Below are positions 37,972 to 46,904 of a stretch of DNA of 64,000 nucleotides, one piece after another. The stretch spans positions 186,001 to 250,000 of the forward strand of contig NZ_KV880640.1 of assembly GCF_001907695.1 (NCBI RefSeq), read 5' to 3'. This stretch comes from Thalassospira sp. TSL5-1. GTDB taxonomy: Bacteria > Pseudomonadota > Alphaproteobacteria > Rhodospirillales > Thalassospiraceae. The translations under genes were made by a program, and so were the position numbers. The number at the start of each line of letters is the position of its first letter. Position 1 is the first letter of the stretch. The notes beneath the pieces are model-generated. The model made no database searches. It was not told the DNA's origin and saw only the letters and a program-made list of their open reading frames with translations.

Positions 37972-38939
37972 TGGTCATGCGCAATTACCCGACCCTCCAG
38001 GACATCCACGAAGCACGAGCACGACTGAAGCCTCATATCCGGCACACACCGCTTTTACATGCCGATAAAATCGAGCGTCAGGTTGGCTGCCAGCTTTATC
38101 TCAAGCCGGAAACATTGCAGATCACCGGTGCGTTTAAAATTCGCGGGGCCCTGAATACGGCGCTGTCGTTGCCGAGAGACGAAATCGCAAACGGTATTAT
38201 TGCCACCTCGTCGGGCAATCACGCGCAAGGGCTGGCATATGCCGCCAGGATGCTGGGTGTAAAAGCCATTTTGGTGCTGCCGGTGACAACACCAAAGATC
38301 AAAATCGAAAATACAAAGGCCCTTGGCGCCGAGGTCATTCTTTTCGATGGCGACACGGCTGCCCGCTGGAAAAGAGTGTATGAAATCGCCGAAGAAAACA
38401 AATATGCTCCTATTCATGCCTTTGAAGACCCAAGGGTCATGGCTGGCCAGGGCACAATGGGCTGTGAAATCCTGGAGGATATGCCCGACATTGACACGGT
38501 TCTTGTGCCGGTTGGCGGCGGCGGGCTGATTTCGGGTGTGGCCACCGCTCTTAAAGAAACGAAACCCTCCATTCGCGTGATCGGCGTGGAACCAGCCTTG
38601 ACACCGAAATATTTTCAGAGCCGTTTGAACAAAGAAAGAACGTCATTGCCCCTGAAAAATACAATCGCCGATGGTCTGCGGATCAGCGTTCCCGGCCAGA
38701 ACCCGTTTCCCATCATTGAAAAATATGTTGATGAAATCATTCTTGTTGAAGACGAACATATTATTGCCGGGATGCGAAGCCTTGCCAAAGACGCAAAACT
38801 GATTGCGGAACCCGCCGCCTCCATCGGTGTCGGGGCCTTGCTGGCGGGTAATGTTAAGGTTCGACCTGATGAAAAGGTGTGCGCCATATTGTCTGGTGGG
38901 AATTGGGACCTGGCTGACCTTGCAGAAATCTACAAATAA
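37971..38939 (+). CDS. PLP-dependent hydroxyamino acid dehydratase (threonine dehydratase-like; EutB/BhcB-like)
   Basis: This 322-residue fold-type II PLP enzyme has its PLP lysine at K56 in GAFKIRGA, the SSGNHAQG substrate loop and the GGGGLISG phosphate-binding cradle. It lacks the C-terminal ACT regulatory domain of biosynthetic IlvA, so it is catabolic in type. Partners of this kind dehydrate beta-hydroxyaspartate, serine or threonine. The shared TAATG with the reductase gene shows translational coupling. A MocR regulator is convergent downstream. Ectoine genes (doeA, eutD or eutE types) are not in the window, so ectoine use cannot be claimed. Confidence 0.8.
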   Translation: MVMRNYPTLQDIHEARARLKPHIRHTPLLHADKIERQVGCQLYLKPETLQITGAFKIRGALNTALSLPRDEIANGIIATSSGNHAQGLAYAARMLGVKAILVLPVTTPKIKIENTKALGAEVILFDGDTAARWKRVYEIAEENKYAPIHAFEDPRVMAGQGTMGCEILEDMPDIDTVLVPVGGGGLISGVATALKETKPSIRVIGVEPALTPKYFQSRLNKERTSLPLKNTIADGLRISVPGQNPFPIIEKYVDEIILVEDEHIIAGMRSLAKDAKLIAEPAASIGVGALLAGNVKVRPDEKVCAILSGGNWDLADLAEIYK

Positions 38940-39033
38940 AACCGCAGGACTGATTGTCTTGAGCCGCCATAAATCCAGGGCTGTAAACGCCTGAAATACC
39001 ACGGGAATTGCGCCTGGTTCAGGGCAATCGTCT

Positions 39034-40413
39034 TTAAACGATAATACGGGGCGACAGCATATCGGGGTTTTGTAACTGGGCCAATCGGCGCAGGCCACCT
39101 GTCAGGGTTTCGCGGTCTGGACTAACCCCGAGCGAAATGCGAACGGCATTTGCGTTGCTTCGTCCAATGGCAAATGCCGATGCCGGAACAACGGCGACCC
39201 CTGCCAGTTCGGCCTGTCGGGCAAAATTATCTGCCGACCAATGGGTCGGCAATTCCAGCCAGATATGATGTCCGTTTGGATTGGCATGGAAAGGCCGGCC
39301 CAATTCGCTTTTGGCAAGGGCCAGTCGGGCGTTATTTTCGGCAATGATGGCCGCGACCAAATCTTGCAATACACCTTCAACAATCCAGCGGCTTGCCAGT
39401 GCCGACATCAGCGACGGCACCATCAGAATGGTTGTTCTCAGGATCGCGGCCAGCCCCTGCGCCTGCGCGGGGTCAGGTGCGACAACATAGGCAATGCGAA
39501 GGGCAGGGCTGGCACATTTTGACAAGGTGGCAATATGCCAGGTGATGTCCCCGGCAATACTGGCGATGGCCCGGTTGTTTCTATCATCCAGTAACGGCCA
39601 ATAGGGGTCGTCTTCTATAATCGCAATGCGATATTTACGGGCGATGCGGGCAATGGCGGCACGGCGTTCCAGCGGCACTGTTGCCGTTGTCGGATTATCG
39701 ATATTGGGGACTAGATAAATCGCCTTTGGCCGATCCTCGACACATGCCTTTTCAAGGGAATCGGGGATAATGCCATGTTCGTCCATTTCCAAACCCACCA
39801 GATGCAGCCCGCGTTGCAAAGCCACGGCTTTTAAGCCGGGATAGGTCAGGTTTCCTGCCGCCAGCACATCACCGCGCTGCAGTAAAAGATCGCACAACGC
39901 ATAAAGCGCAACCTGCGCCCCGGCAGTTAACAAAACGCATTCGGGGGCAACGCTGCCAAGACGGGACGACAGCCAGTCAGCCGCGACAATCCTGTCAAAT
40001 TCCGCACCACGGCTTTCCTGATATTGCAGGTTCAAAAGGCCGGTTTTGCTCGACAAAATGTCGGACATGCCATGTGCAAACAACCGGCGAAAATTCATAT
40101 GCGCAAGCTGGGGCGGGGTGTTCATGCTCATGTCAATCAGCGGCAGCCGGTCATTCACAACACCGGTGACTTCAACGCCCTTGCGAATAAAGGTCCCACG
40201 CCCGGGGCTTGCATCCACCAGGTGACGTTTTCGGGCCTCGTTAAAGGCGCGTGTCACCGTTGTCAGGTCCACCCCGACCGCTTCTGCAATGGCCCGTTGC
40301 GAGGGCAGGCGTTCGCCCTGCGCGATCAGACCATTGTTAATGTCTTCCTCAAGCGCATCGACGATACCGATATATTTTAGACGGGCATTTTCCTTGACCC
40401 ACGGGTTCCACAT
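39034..40413 (-). CDS. MocR-type GntR/aminotransferase regulator
   Basis: This regulator has about 459 residues. A GntR winged helix-turn-helix (about 12-80, with RLPSQRAIAEAVGVDLTTV) is fused to a fold-type I aminotransferase domain. The PLP lysine is K299 in TLSKC, and IIEDDPYW (265-272) holds the PLP-ring aspartate region. MocR proteins sense amino-acid-like ligands through PLP; examples are GabR, PdxR and EnuR. I chose the ATG at 40413, preceded by GAGGGG. It lies convergent to the reductase-dehydratase pair and divergent from the DUF983 gene. Control of the pair is plausible, but its only candidate operators lie in its own promoter. Confidence 0.88.
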   Translation of the reverse strand: MWNPWVKENARLKYIGIVDALEEDINNGLIAQGERLPSQRAIAEAVGVDLTTVTRAFNEARKRHLVDASPGRGTFIRKGVEVTGVVNDRLPLIDMSMNTPPQLAHMNFRRLFAHGMSDILSSKTGLLNLQYQESRGAEFDRIVAADWLSSRLGSVAPECVLLTAGAQVALYALCDLLLQRGDVLAAGNLTYPGLKAVALQRGLHLVGLEMDEHGIIPDSLEKACVEDRPKAIYLVPNIDNPTTATVPLERRAAIARIARKYRIAIIEDDPYWPLLDDRNNRAIASIAGDITWHIATLSKCASPALRIAYVVAPDPAQAQGLAAILRTTILMVPSLMSALASRWIVEGVLQDLVAAIIAENNARLALAKSELGRPFHANPNGHHIWLELPTHWSADNFARQAELAGVAVVPASAFAIGRSNANAVRISLGVSPDRETLTGGLRRLAQLQNPDMLSPRIIV

Positions 40414-40424
40414 ACGCCCCTCAT

Positions 40425-40646
40425 TGTATGGATAAATTGCAAGTGTGCATTGTGACAAAAAGACATACACCAACCGGTTCGTTTGTGTTATGCCTACCTA
40501 TGATTGTTAAATCAGCTCAAAGATATGATTTAAATCAATCGATAACATGCTGAAATATTATTATAAACTTTCTTGAACCGGGCATGACGATTCAAGCGTA
40601 TCGGATGACTTAAAGTTTTAGCATAAATCCATACATTGTCCATACA
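40425..40646. promoter_or_regulatory. Candidate MocR operator: three CCATACA copies
   Basis: CCATACA occurs at 40629-40635 and 40640-40646 as direct repeats 11 bp apart, and as its complement TGTATGG at 40425-40431 close to the MocR start. MocR regulators such as GabR bind short direct repeats on one helix face, so these are candidate sites in the shared promoter region of the MocR and DUF983 genes. Confidence 0.45.
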
Positions 40647-40668
40647 CTAAAGACCGCACGGAGAAAAC

Positions 40669-41061
40669 ATGATGCTGAATGATGATGAATGGCCTCCATT
40701 ACGCCCCGTTGGGGTTGGCATTCGCGGGCGCTGCCCCCGCTGCGGACAGGGGCACATGTTTTCCGGATTTCTGAAAATTGCGGATAAATGCGATTATTGC
40801 GATCTCGATTTTTCCTTTGCCGATCCCGCCGATGGACCAGCCTTTTTCGTCATTTGTTTTGCCTGCATTCCGTCTTTGATCATGGGCCTGTGGATCGAGC
40901 TTGCCTATCAGGCGCCCTATTGGGTGCATCTGGTAACAACATTGCCGTTTTTGCTGTTGACCTGTATTCCACCGTTACGCCCGCTCAAGGGATGGCTCAT
41001 CGCCTGCCAGTATTATTTTAAGGCGGCAGAGGGCAAACTTGATGACGGAAACGATAAATAA
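40669..41061 (+). CDS. DUF983 family small membrane protein
   Basis: This 130-residue protein has an N-terminal zinc-ribbon-like region (GRCPRCGQGHMF, then CDYCDL), followed by two hydrophobic helices around 56-78 and 84-102. That is the DUF983 layout. Members are widespread in alphaproteobacteria, and I know of no confirmed function. CGGAG lies 7 bases before the ATG. It is divergent from the MocR gene and shares a promoter region with its candidate operators. Confidence 0.82.
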   Translation: MMLNDDEWPPLRPVGVGIRGRCPRCGQGHMFSGFLKIADKCDYCDLDFSFADPADGPAFFVICFACIPSLIMGLWIELAYQAPYWVHLVTTLPFLLLTCIPPLRPLKGWLIACQYYFKAAEGKLDDGNDK

Positions 41062-41115
41062 GCTTAATAATCAGTGTGATATGGCAAATAATTAATGCTC
41101 TACCTGAGTTTTGGT

Positions 41116-42420
41116 TCAGGGCCGCACTACAAACATGTTTTCATCGTATCGCAGCAGGCATTGCCCGATGGCCCCTTGAATCGCAATATCTTTGTCCCAC
41201 GGCAGATGAACGATTTGCGGGCCACGCCGTAATTCCGGCACCTGGGCATCCTGCAGGCTGCGGTGAAGGTCGGGTTCCATCAGATCAAAGGCACGGGCAC
41301 CGGAACCTGTAATAAAAATCCGTTCCGGGCCAAGCAGGGCAATAAGATTGGCAATGCCATAGCCCAGCACCTTCCCGGCATGGCGAAACAGATCGGCAAA
41401 TTCCTCGTTTCCACAACGTGCCTTGTCCACCAGCGCCATCATCTGGTGCTCGCTGGGGTGCAAACGATTGCTGATGGTGGTGTCGTTTGGCATATCAGTC
41501 AGCGCACTGGCATCGCGCAGGATGGCATAGTCGCCGATATAGGCCTCAAGACATCCGCGCTTGCCACAATTGCACAACGGACCATCGGGCTGATATTTCA
41601 TATGGCCAAATTCGGCAGCAGCGCCAAACGGGCCATTATACACCGTGCCGTTTAAAACCAGCCCCATGCCAATACCATAACCCAGCATGATGACGGCAAA
41701 ATCACCGCCATGATGCAGCGCGGTATTTTGTGTAATCGCCGTGGCAATGCAATTGGCATCGTTCGACATCATCACCAGCCCGCCATAGCGGGCGCGCAAG
41801 GGTTCCGTCACCGCGATCTGGCGATGGCGCAGGGCAGGGGACCACATGATTTCGCCGCTATTATTATCGGCAACACCCTGCAGTGCGATGCTGATCCCTG
41901 CCGGGTTTCGCGCCATGACATCGGTATGCTCGGCGATAAACTGCTCAATCAACGCGCATAATGTTGTAATCAGTGAATGTTCATCAAGGTCGCGGGTTTG
42001 AATGCGATGTTCGCTGATGCGTTCTATGTCGCCTTTAAAATTGCCCAGCGCAATTTCGATCAGATTGATCGTAATCTTGATGCCGATAACATAAGCCGCT
42101 GTTGGCACCAGATCGAGCAACACTTTCGGCCGTCCGCGCGCATTGCCACTGCCCGCAGCCGCACCCGTGATCCCCCCATGCGGGTCCAGTCCGCTGCCTG
42201 ATGCTCCGTTTGATCCGTCATTAGTGCCCGGTACACTTTGAATTTCCTGCACCAGTCCCTGCGCAATCAGATCAGCCGTCAGCGAAGTAACAGAGGCCGG
42301 GCTTAATCCGGTTGCGTTACCAATATCAATGCGGGCAACCGGGCCATGCAGCCTTAAATATCGCAAAATGGCGATTTGGGAAGGTTGACGTGGAATATCG
42401 GAGGCGGAACGACGGCTCAT
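41116..42420 (-). CDS. xylR: ROK family transcriptional repressor (XylR-like)
   Basis: The protein has about 434 residues. An N-terminal winged helix-turn-helix (about 15-75, with RIDIGNATGLSPASVTSLTADL in adjoining pieces) is followed by a ROK sugar-kinase-like domain. The ROK zinc motif CNCGKRGCLEAY is intact. Between the two lies an unusual Gly/Ser/Asn-rich linker of about 35 residues. I chose the ATG at 42420 because the protein then begins at the usual MSRRSASDIPRQ; ribosome-binding sites are weak for both this and the longer frame to 42465. It sits just after the xylose importer genes, so it is the likely repressor of that system. Confidence 0.85.
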   Translation of the reverse strand: MSRRSASDIPRQPSQIAILRYLRLHGPVARIDIGNATGLSPASVTSLTADLIAQGLVQEIQSVPGTNDGSNGASGSGLDPHGGITGAAAGSGNARGRPKVLLDLVPTAAYVIGIKITINLIEIALGNFKGDIERISEHRIQTRDLDEHSLITTLCALIEQFIAEHTDVMARNPAGISIALQGVADNNSGEIMWSPALRHRQIAVTEPLRARYGGLVMMSNDANCIATAITQNTALHHGGDFAVIMLGYGIGMGLVLNGTVYNGPFGAAAEFGHMKYQPDGPLCNCGKRGCLEAYIGDYAILRDASALTDMPNDTTISNRLHPSEHQMMALVDKARCGNEEFADLFRHAGKVLGYGIANLIALLGPERIFITGSGARAFDLMEPDLHRSLQDAQVPELRRGPQIVHLPWDKDIAIQGAIGQCLLRYDENMFVVRP

Positions 42421-42588
42421 GCAGGGGCCTGTGATATGAGGAAACAAAGCAGGGGGCTTTGGCAATGAAAGTGATTTGAGACAGGGTGCCCCTATCCCGA
42501 TGATTGTTATATGTGCGGGCCCGGTTTGGCAATTGGCACAACAGTCCTATATCCGGGGATACTCAGGAAATGTACCGGCAGGCGTGGC

Positions 42589-42614
42589 CGGGTTCGGCGC
42601 ACTCACCGAACCCG
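42589..42614 (-). terminator. Hairpin after the xylose importer operon
   Basis: A 9-bp GC-rich stem (42589-42597 with 42606-42614) with an 8-base loop lies 27 bases after the ATPase stop and before the regulator gene. There is no evident U-tract, so it is a likely but not certain terminator. Confidence 0.5.
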
Positions 42615-42640
42615 CGCCCTATAGCGTACCGCCACCTAAA

Positions 42641-43450
42641 TCAGGCAGGCGCCGGAACATTGGTTGCCCCAGGCCCCGCCAGGTGCATTAAATGTTCGGG
42701 CATTTTTCCCAAAATGATCATGCCCAAAACATCGTCATGGCTAACGTCGGCCGTGCGAACCGTGCCAACCAGTTGGCCGTTTTTCATCACATGCAAACGG
42801 TCGGAAAGATCAAAAACATCGTGCAAATCATGGCTGATCAGCAAAATGCCCAACCCGTCTTTCTTTAGCTGGTCAATCAGTTCGCCCACCATTCGGGTTT
42901 CCTGTACCCCAAGCGCGGCACAGGGTTCGTCCATGATCAGGATGCGGGCCTCGAATAACAGGGCGCGGGCAATGGCAACGGACTGTCTTTGCCCGCCTGA
43001 CAGGGCCGCAACCGGGGCATTGAATTTTTTGAAATTCGGGTTCAGCCGGTGCAACACCTCGCGCGCCTTGTGTTCCATCGCCACATCATCCAAAAACCCC
43101 GCCCTGGTCACAATTTCGCGCCCCAAAAACAGGTTTTGCGCGGCATCCAGATTATCGGCCAGCGCCAGGTTCTGATAGATGGTTTCAATTTTATTGTCGC
43201 GGGCGTCGCGGGCATTTTCAATTTTTGCCTCGCGCCCATTCACGATGATCTGGCCACTATCGGGCGTGTAAGCCCCGGCCAAAACCTTGATCAGGGTTGA
43301 TTTCCCGGCACCGTTATGGCCCAGCACCCCGACGACTTCGCCGGGATACAGGTCAATCGACACGCCATCCACCGCCTTGACCCCGCCAAAGCTGAGATGA
43401 ATATCGCGCATTTCAACAAGCGGATTTTTACCGGCATTGATATCAGACAT
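42641..43450 (-). CDS. xylG: Sugar ABC transporter ATP-binding protein, single-domain (XylG/FrcA-like)
   Basis: This 269-residue ATPase has Walker A GHNGAGKS at 44-51, signature LSGGQRQ and Walker [14 protein letters not shown], with Cys where Thr is usual. The second, degenerate domain of enteric XylG is absent, so the protein is of the half-size FrcA kind and should act as a dimer. AAGGAG lies 8 bases before the ATG. It follows the permease by 12 bases in the xylF-xylH-xylG order and drives uptake of xylose. Confidence 0.83.
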   Translation of the reverse strand: MSDINAGKNPLVEMRDIHLSFGGVKAVDGVSIDLYPGEVVGVLGHNGAGKSTLIKVLAGAYTPDSGQIIVNGREAKIENARDARDNKIETIYQNLALADNLDAAQNLFLGREIVTRAGFLDDVAMEHKAREVLHRLNPNFKKFNAPVAALSGGQRQSVAIARALLFEARILIMDEPCAALGVQETRMVGELIDQLKKDGLGILLISHDLHDVFDLSDRLHVMKNGQLVGTVRTADVSHDDVLGMIILGKMPEHLMHLAGPGATNVPAPA

Positions 43451-43462
43451 TTCCGGTCTCCT

Positions 43463-44728
43463 TTATGCGCTTGGGTCACTGTAACGACGGTGGAAATATT
43501 TGTCGCTGAACACGGCAAGAACCAGCACAAGGCCAATGACGATGCTTTGCAGGGATGTATCGACCCCCAAAAGCGCCATCCCGCTTTGCAGGCTTTGCAT
43601 GACCAGGGCGCCAATCAGCGCGCCATAAATGGTGCCAAGCCCCCCGGCAAGCGACGTGCCGCCAATCACAACAGCCGCAATCACCCGAAGCTCGTCTAGC
43701 GTGCCAAGGTCATTGCCCGCCGATTGCAAACGCGCGGAAGAAATCGCCGCACTAATGGCGCACAACACCCCCATCAGGGCAAAAACCGCCACGGTCATGC
43801 GTTTAACGTTAATCCCGGCAAGGGCGGCGGCCTGCGGGTTGCCACCAATGGCAAAAACATAACGGCCAAACCTGGTGCGTTTTGCTGCAATGGTCAACAC
43901 AATCGCTACCAGCGCGACAATCAGCAACGGAATGGCAATGCCATGTGAAATTTCAAGGTTTTCCGGTGTAACGGGTATGCCCCGGCTTTCCAGAATTTTC
44001 TCAGCTGCACGGCTTGGCAGCATATAGGCATTCAGGGTGGTAATACCCGCAAGCACCAAACCGGCCATCAGGCACACATTGGTCCATTCCGCCCAAACCG
44101 GTTTAACCGGAAATTCAAAGGCCAGCCTGCGCCGTCGGCTCATCACAGCATTATAAATAATGGCGCAAATGGCAATGGCCGCGACAATCCAGCTCCAGGT
44201 TGCGCCAATCGTGCCATAAATACCGCCCCCCAGCAGCATGAAATTGGCATCAAGCGGCGCAACAGTGCGGCCCTGTGTTACCCACCATGCCGCCCCGCGC
44301 CACACCAAAAGCCCCCCCAGCGTGACAATAAAGGCCGGGACACCCAAATAGCCCACAGCAACACCCTGAATGCCGCCAATTACGGCACCAATTGCCACGC
44401 CTGCCAGCAGGGTGATGATCCAGGTCATCGGATGGTTGTAGCCCAGAAACTCCGGCAGAATATCGGCCTGAATAACGCCCATGATCATCGCCAGCACCCC
44501 CAGAATGGAGCCGACAGAAAGATCAATATGGCGTGTCACAATAATCAGGACCATGCCGCAGGCCATAACCGCGACCGAGGCGGTTTGGACAGAGAGGTTA
44601 AAAATATTGCGCGGGGTGATAAAACGCCCGCCAGAGGCGATGTCAAAGCCAATCCAGATAATCAGCAGCACCGCCGCCAGACCTACCAGGCGGCGGTCAA
44701 TTTCCATTTTGGCGAAAAGCTGTGTCAT
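43463..44728 (-). CDS. xylH: Xylose ABC transporter permease (XylH-like)
   Basis: This permease has 421 residues, which matches the longer XylH type rather than RbsC (about 320). The extra length lies in a central region around residues 180-225 that includes an RRRRLAFEFPV cytoplasmic stretch. Typical motifs are present: NIFNLSVQTASVAVMACGM near the start, LGVPAFIVTLGG, and GGTSLAGGLGTIYGALIGAL near the end. It lies between the binding protein and ATPase genes. A strong hairpin separates it from xylF. Confidence 0.87.
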   Translation of the reverse strand: MTQLFAKMEIDRRLVGLAAVLLIIWIGFDIASGGRFITPRNIFNLSVQTASVAVMACGMVLIIVTRHIDLSVGSILGVLAMIMGVIQADILPEFLGYNHPMTWIITLLAGVAIGAVIGGIQGVAVGYLGVPAFIVTLGGLLVWRGAAWWVTQGRTVAPLDANFMLLGGGIYGTIGATWSWIVAAIAICAIIYNAVMSRRRRLAFEFPVKPVWAEWTNVCLMAGLVLAGITTLNAYMLPSRAAEKILESRGIPVTPENLEISHGIAIPLLIVALVAIVLTIAAKRTRFGRYVFAIGGNPQAAALAGINVKRMTVAVFALMGVLCAISAAISSARLQSAGNDLGTLDELRVIAAVVIGGTSLAGGLGTIYGALIGALVMQSLQSGMALLGVDTSLQSIVIGLVLVLAVFSDKYFHRRYSDPSA

Positions 44729-44748
44729 TTGATATGCTCGTCAGGCAG

Positions 44749-44779
44749 CAGGGCCGGTTTGGTCTCCAGACCGGCCCTG
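44749..44779 (-). terminator. Intercistronic hairpin after xylF
   Basis: A 14-bp stem with one G-T pair (44749-44762 with 44766-44779) closes on the 3-base loop TCT. It lies between the xylF stop and the permease start and has no U-tract. It probably stabilises the xylF mRNA or limits read-through into the permease genes. Confidence 0.72.
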
Positions 44780-44807
44780 TGGTTTCGCAAGGTCGAAAGA
44801 AAAAGGC

Positions 44808-45839
44808 TTAGTTGCAGGCCGCAACCTTGCCGCTTTCAACCCCTTTGCACACCACATCCTTGCTGACCCAGCCCGCATCAATCACGACATTCAGGTTATC
44901 CTGAGTAATCGCTACCGGTTTCAGAAAATAGGATTTCATGACCGTGCCATTCGGGCTGGTCCAGTCCTGGGTACCTGTAACATCACCCAGTTTGGTGCCC
45001 TTTGCCAGCTCTACCGCAATTTCGGCTGCCTTTTTGCCCAGCTCGCGGGCATCCTTCCACACCGATACGGTTTGAGTGCCAAGGGCAACGCGGTTCAGCG
45101 CGGCATGGTCGCCATCCTGGCCGGAAACGGGAATGCCCTGCATACCCTGTGCGGCAAGGGCGGCAATTGCCCCGCCAGCGGTCCCGTCATTGGAGGCCAC
45201 AACAGCATCCACCTTGTTGTCCGCGGCGGTCAGGAACTGTTCCATATTGCGCTGGGCAATGGCAGGTTGCCAGCTTTCGGTATAGGCTTCGCCAACAACC
45301 TTGATGTCGCCGCTATCAATGGCGGATTGCAAAACCTCAAGCTGCCCCTGATGCAAAATATCGGCATTCGGGTCGGTCGGTGCGCCCTTGATAAAAACGT
45401 AATTCCCCGTTGGCTGCTTGGCAAAAACCGCCTCGGCCTGCAAACGCCCGACTTCCTTGTTGTTAAAGGTTATATAATATGCGTTGGGGTTCTCAATCAG
45501 GCGGTCATAACCCACAACCGGAATGCCTTCGTTAATTGCCTGGTTCACAGCCGCCCCGATCGAGGCGGAATCCTGTGCCAGCACAATCAGGGCATCCGCG
45601 CCGCGCGAAATCAGGCTTTCAATGTCGCTCAGCTGCTTGCTGGGCGAGCTTTGGGCATCGGCACTGATATAATCCGCCCCGGCAGCCTTAAGGGCCGCAA
45701 CGATGGCGGCTTCGTCGGTTTTCCAGCGTTCTTCCTGAAAATTGGACCAGCTTACCCCGACAATCAGATCGGCGGCAAAGGCATGCGTCGATAACATCAC
45801 CGCGCCGGCAAGGGCGACGGAGGAGAGGAGCTTTTTCAT
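44808..45839 (-). CDS. xylF: D-xylose-binding periplasmic protein
   Basis: This 343-residue binding protein has a Sec signal peptide (MKKLLSSVALAGAVM) cleaved after AFA near residue 22. The mature part matches XylF closely: LIVGVSWSNFQEERW, the YISADAQSSPSKQLSDIE region (in parts), PVVGYDRLI, and SGQDGD near residue 235. The first motif contributes sugar-binding residues in the family. It is first in the minus-strand xylFHG operon and divergent from xylose dehydrogenase, so D-xylose is a confident substrate. GGGAAG lies before the ATG. Confidence 0.92.
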   Translation of the reverse strand: MKKLLSSVALAGAVMLSTHAFAADLIVGVSWSNFQEERWKTDEAAIVAALKAAGADYISADAQSSPSKQLSDIESLISRGADALIVLAQDSASIGAAVNQAINEGIPVVGYDRLIENPNAYYITFNNKEVGRLQAEAVFAKQPTGNYVFIKGAPTDPNADILHQGQLEVLQSAIDSGDIKVVGEAYTESWQPAIAQRNMEQFLTAADNKVDAVVASNDGTAGGAIAALAAQGMQGIPVSGQDGDHAALNRVALGTQTVSVWKDARELGKKAAEIAVELAKGTKLGDVTGTQDWTSPNGTVMKSYFLKPVAITQDNLNVVIDAGWVSKDVVCKGVESGKVAACN

Positions 45840-45943
45840 CTGTTTCTTCCCTGAATAAAATTGCCTTGGATGACATTTATTTTTGTTGTTGAAAAAATGT
45901 TGACGGGTTGCATCGCGCCTGTCAAATTTTTTTTGGGTCTCAA

Positions 45944-46027
45944 ATTAAAAATAACAATAAAAAGGCGTGTGAAGTCATTAAAAATAACTTTTGATTGAAT
46001 TTTTGAGCCATTTCATATGCTGAAATG
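45944..46027. promoter_or_regulatory. Candidate XylR operator elements
   Basis: The divergent xylF-dehydrogenase region holds a 12-bp exact direct repeat, ATTAAAAATAAC, at 45944-45955 and 45977-45988 (33 bp apart, about three helix turns). It also holds a perfect hyphenated palindrome, CATTTCA-5-TGAAATG, at 46009-46027, 47 bases before the dehydrogenase ATG. Either could bind the ROK regulator. Confidence 0.45.
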
Positions 46028-46073
46028 CAATATTTAATTTATGTAGAAAAATAAACCAGAAGCGGGGAACGTT

Positions 46074-46835
46074 ATGCCAGCAACCTATCATGATTTGAAC
46101 CGTAAATCGGTTCTTGTGACCGGCGGCGCGTCGGGAATTGGGGCGGCGATTGTGCGGTCATTTTGTGCCCAGGGGGCGAAGGTCGGCTTTTTTGATATCG
46201 ACGATTCTGCTGCCATGCGCCTGTGCGATGACATTGCAAAAGAACACTCGGTTCGCCCGGTTTTTGCGTCGCTGGACCTTCGCAACCAGTCGGCCATTCC
46301 CGATGCCATTGCCAAAATGGCCAACGCAATTGGCACGATTGACGTGCTGGTCAACAATGCCGCCCGCGATGACCGGCATTCGCCCGCCGAAACCGGTCCC
46401 GACGAATGGCGCGACAAGCTCGATGTCAATTTATCGCATCAGTTTTTCTGCGCCCGCGCCGTGGCCCCGGCAATGGCGGATCAGGGGCAGGGCAGTATCA
46501 TCAATTTCAGTTCGGTCAGTTACATGATGGGCCTGCCCGATCTGGTCGCCTATGAAACCGCAAAGGCGGGCATTATCGGCATGACCCGCGCCCTGGCACG
46601 GGACTGGGGCGGCGATGGCATTCGCGTAAACACCGTTATCCCCGGCTGTATCATCACCCAGCGCCAGCTTGATTTGTGGATCACCGCCGAGGATGAAGCC
46701 CGCATTCAGCAACAACAATGCGTTAAACGTCGGCTGGTTGGCGATGATGTGGCGCAGATGGTGCTGTTTCTGGCATCCGATGTTTCGTCGGCCTGTTCAT
46801 CACAAAGCTTTATCGTTGATGGCGGGCTGGTATAA
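46074..46835 (+). CDS. D-xylose 1-dehydrogenase (SDR family)
   Basis: This 253-residue short-chain dehydrogenase has the cofactor loop TGGASGIG (16-23), NNAA near 94-97, catalytic Ser near 147 in FSSVS, and Y160/K164 in YETAK. It most resembles the NAD-dependent xylose dehydrogenase of Caulobacter, which makes xylonolactone. It is divergent from the xylF importer and followed 69 bases later by a xylonate dehydratase, so the pair performs the first steps of oxidative xylose use. GGGGAA lies before the ATG. A related sugar such as L-arabinose is possible. No lactonase gene is present. Confidence 0.84.
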   Translation: MPATYHDLNRKSVLVTGGASGIGAAIVRSFCAQGAKVGFFDIDDSAAMRLCDDIAKEHSVRPVFASLDLRNQSAIPDAIAKMANAIGTIDVLVNNAARDDRHSPAETGPDEWRDKLDVNLSHQFFCARAVAPAMADQGQGSIINFSSVSYMMGLPDLVAYETAKAGIIGMTRALARDWGGDGIRVNTVIPGCIITQRQLDLWITAEDEARIQQQQCVKRRLVGDDVAQMVLFLASDVSSACSSQSFIVDGGLV

Positions 46836-46904
46836 GACTGTCTCCGACCGTCATACTGGTCATCATGCCTTTTTTCGCAACACCCGAATATCGAGCCCGC
46901 TGCC

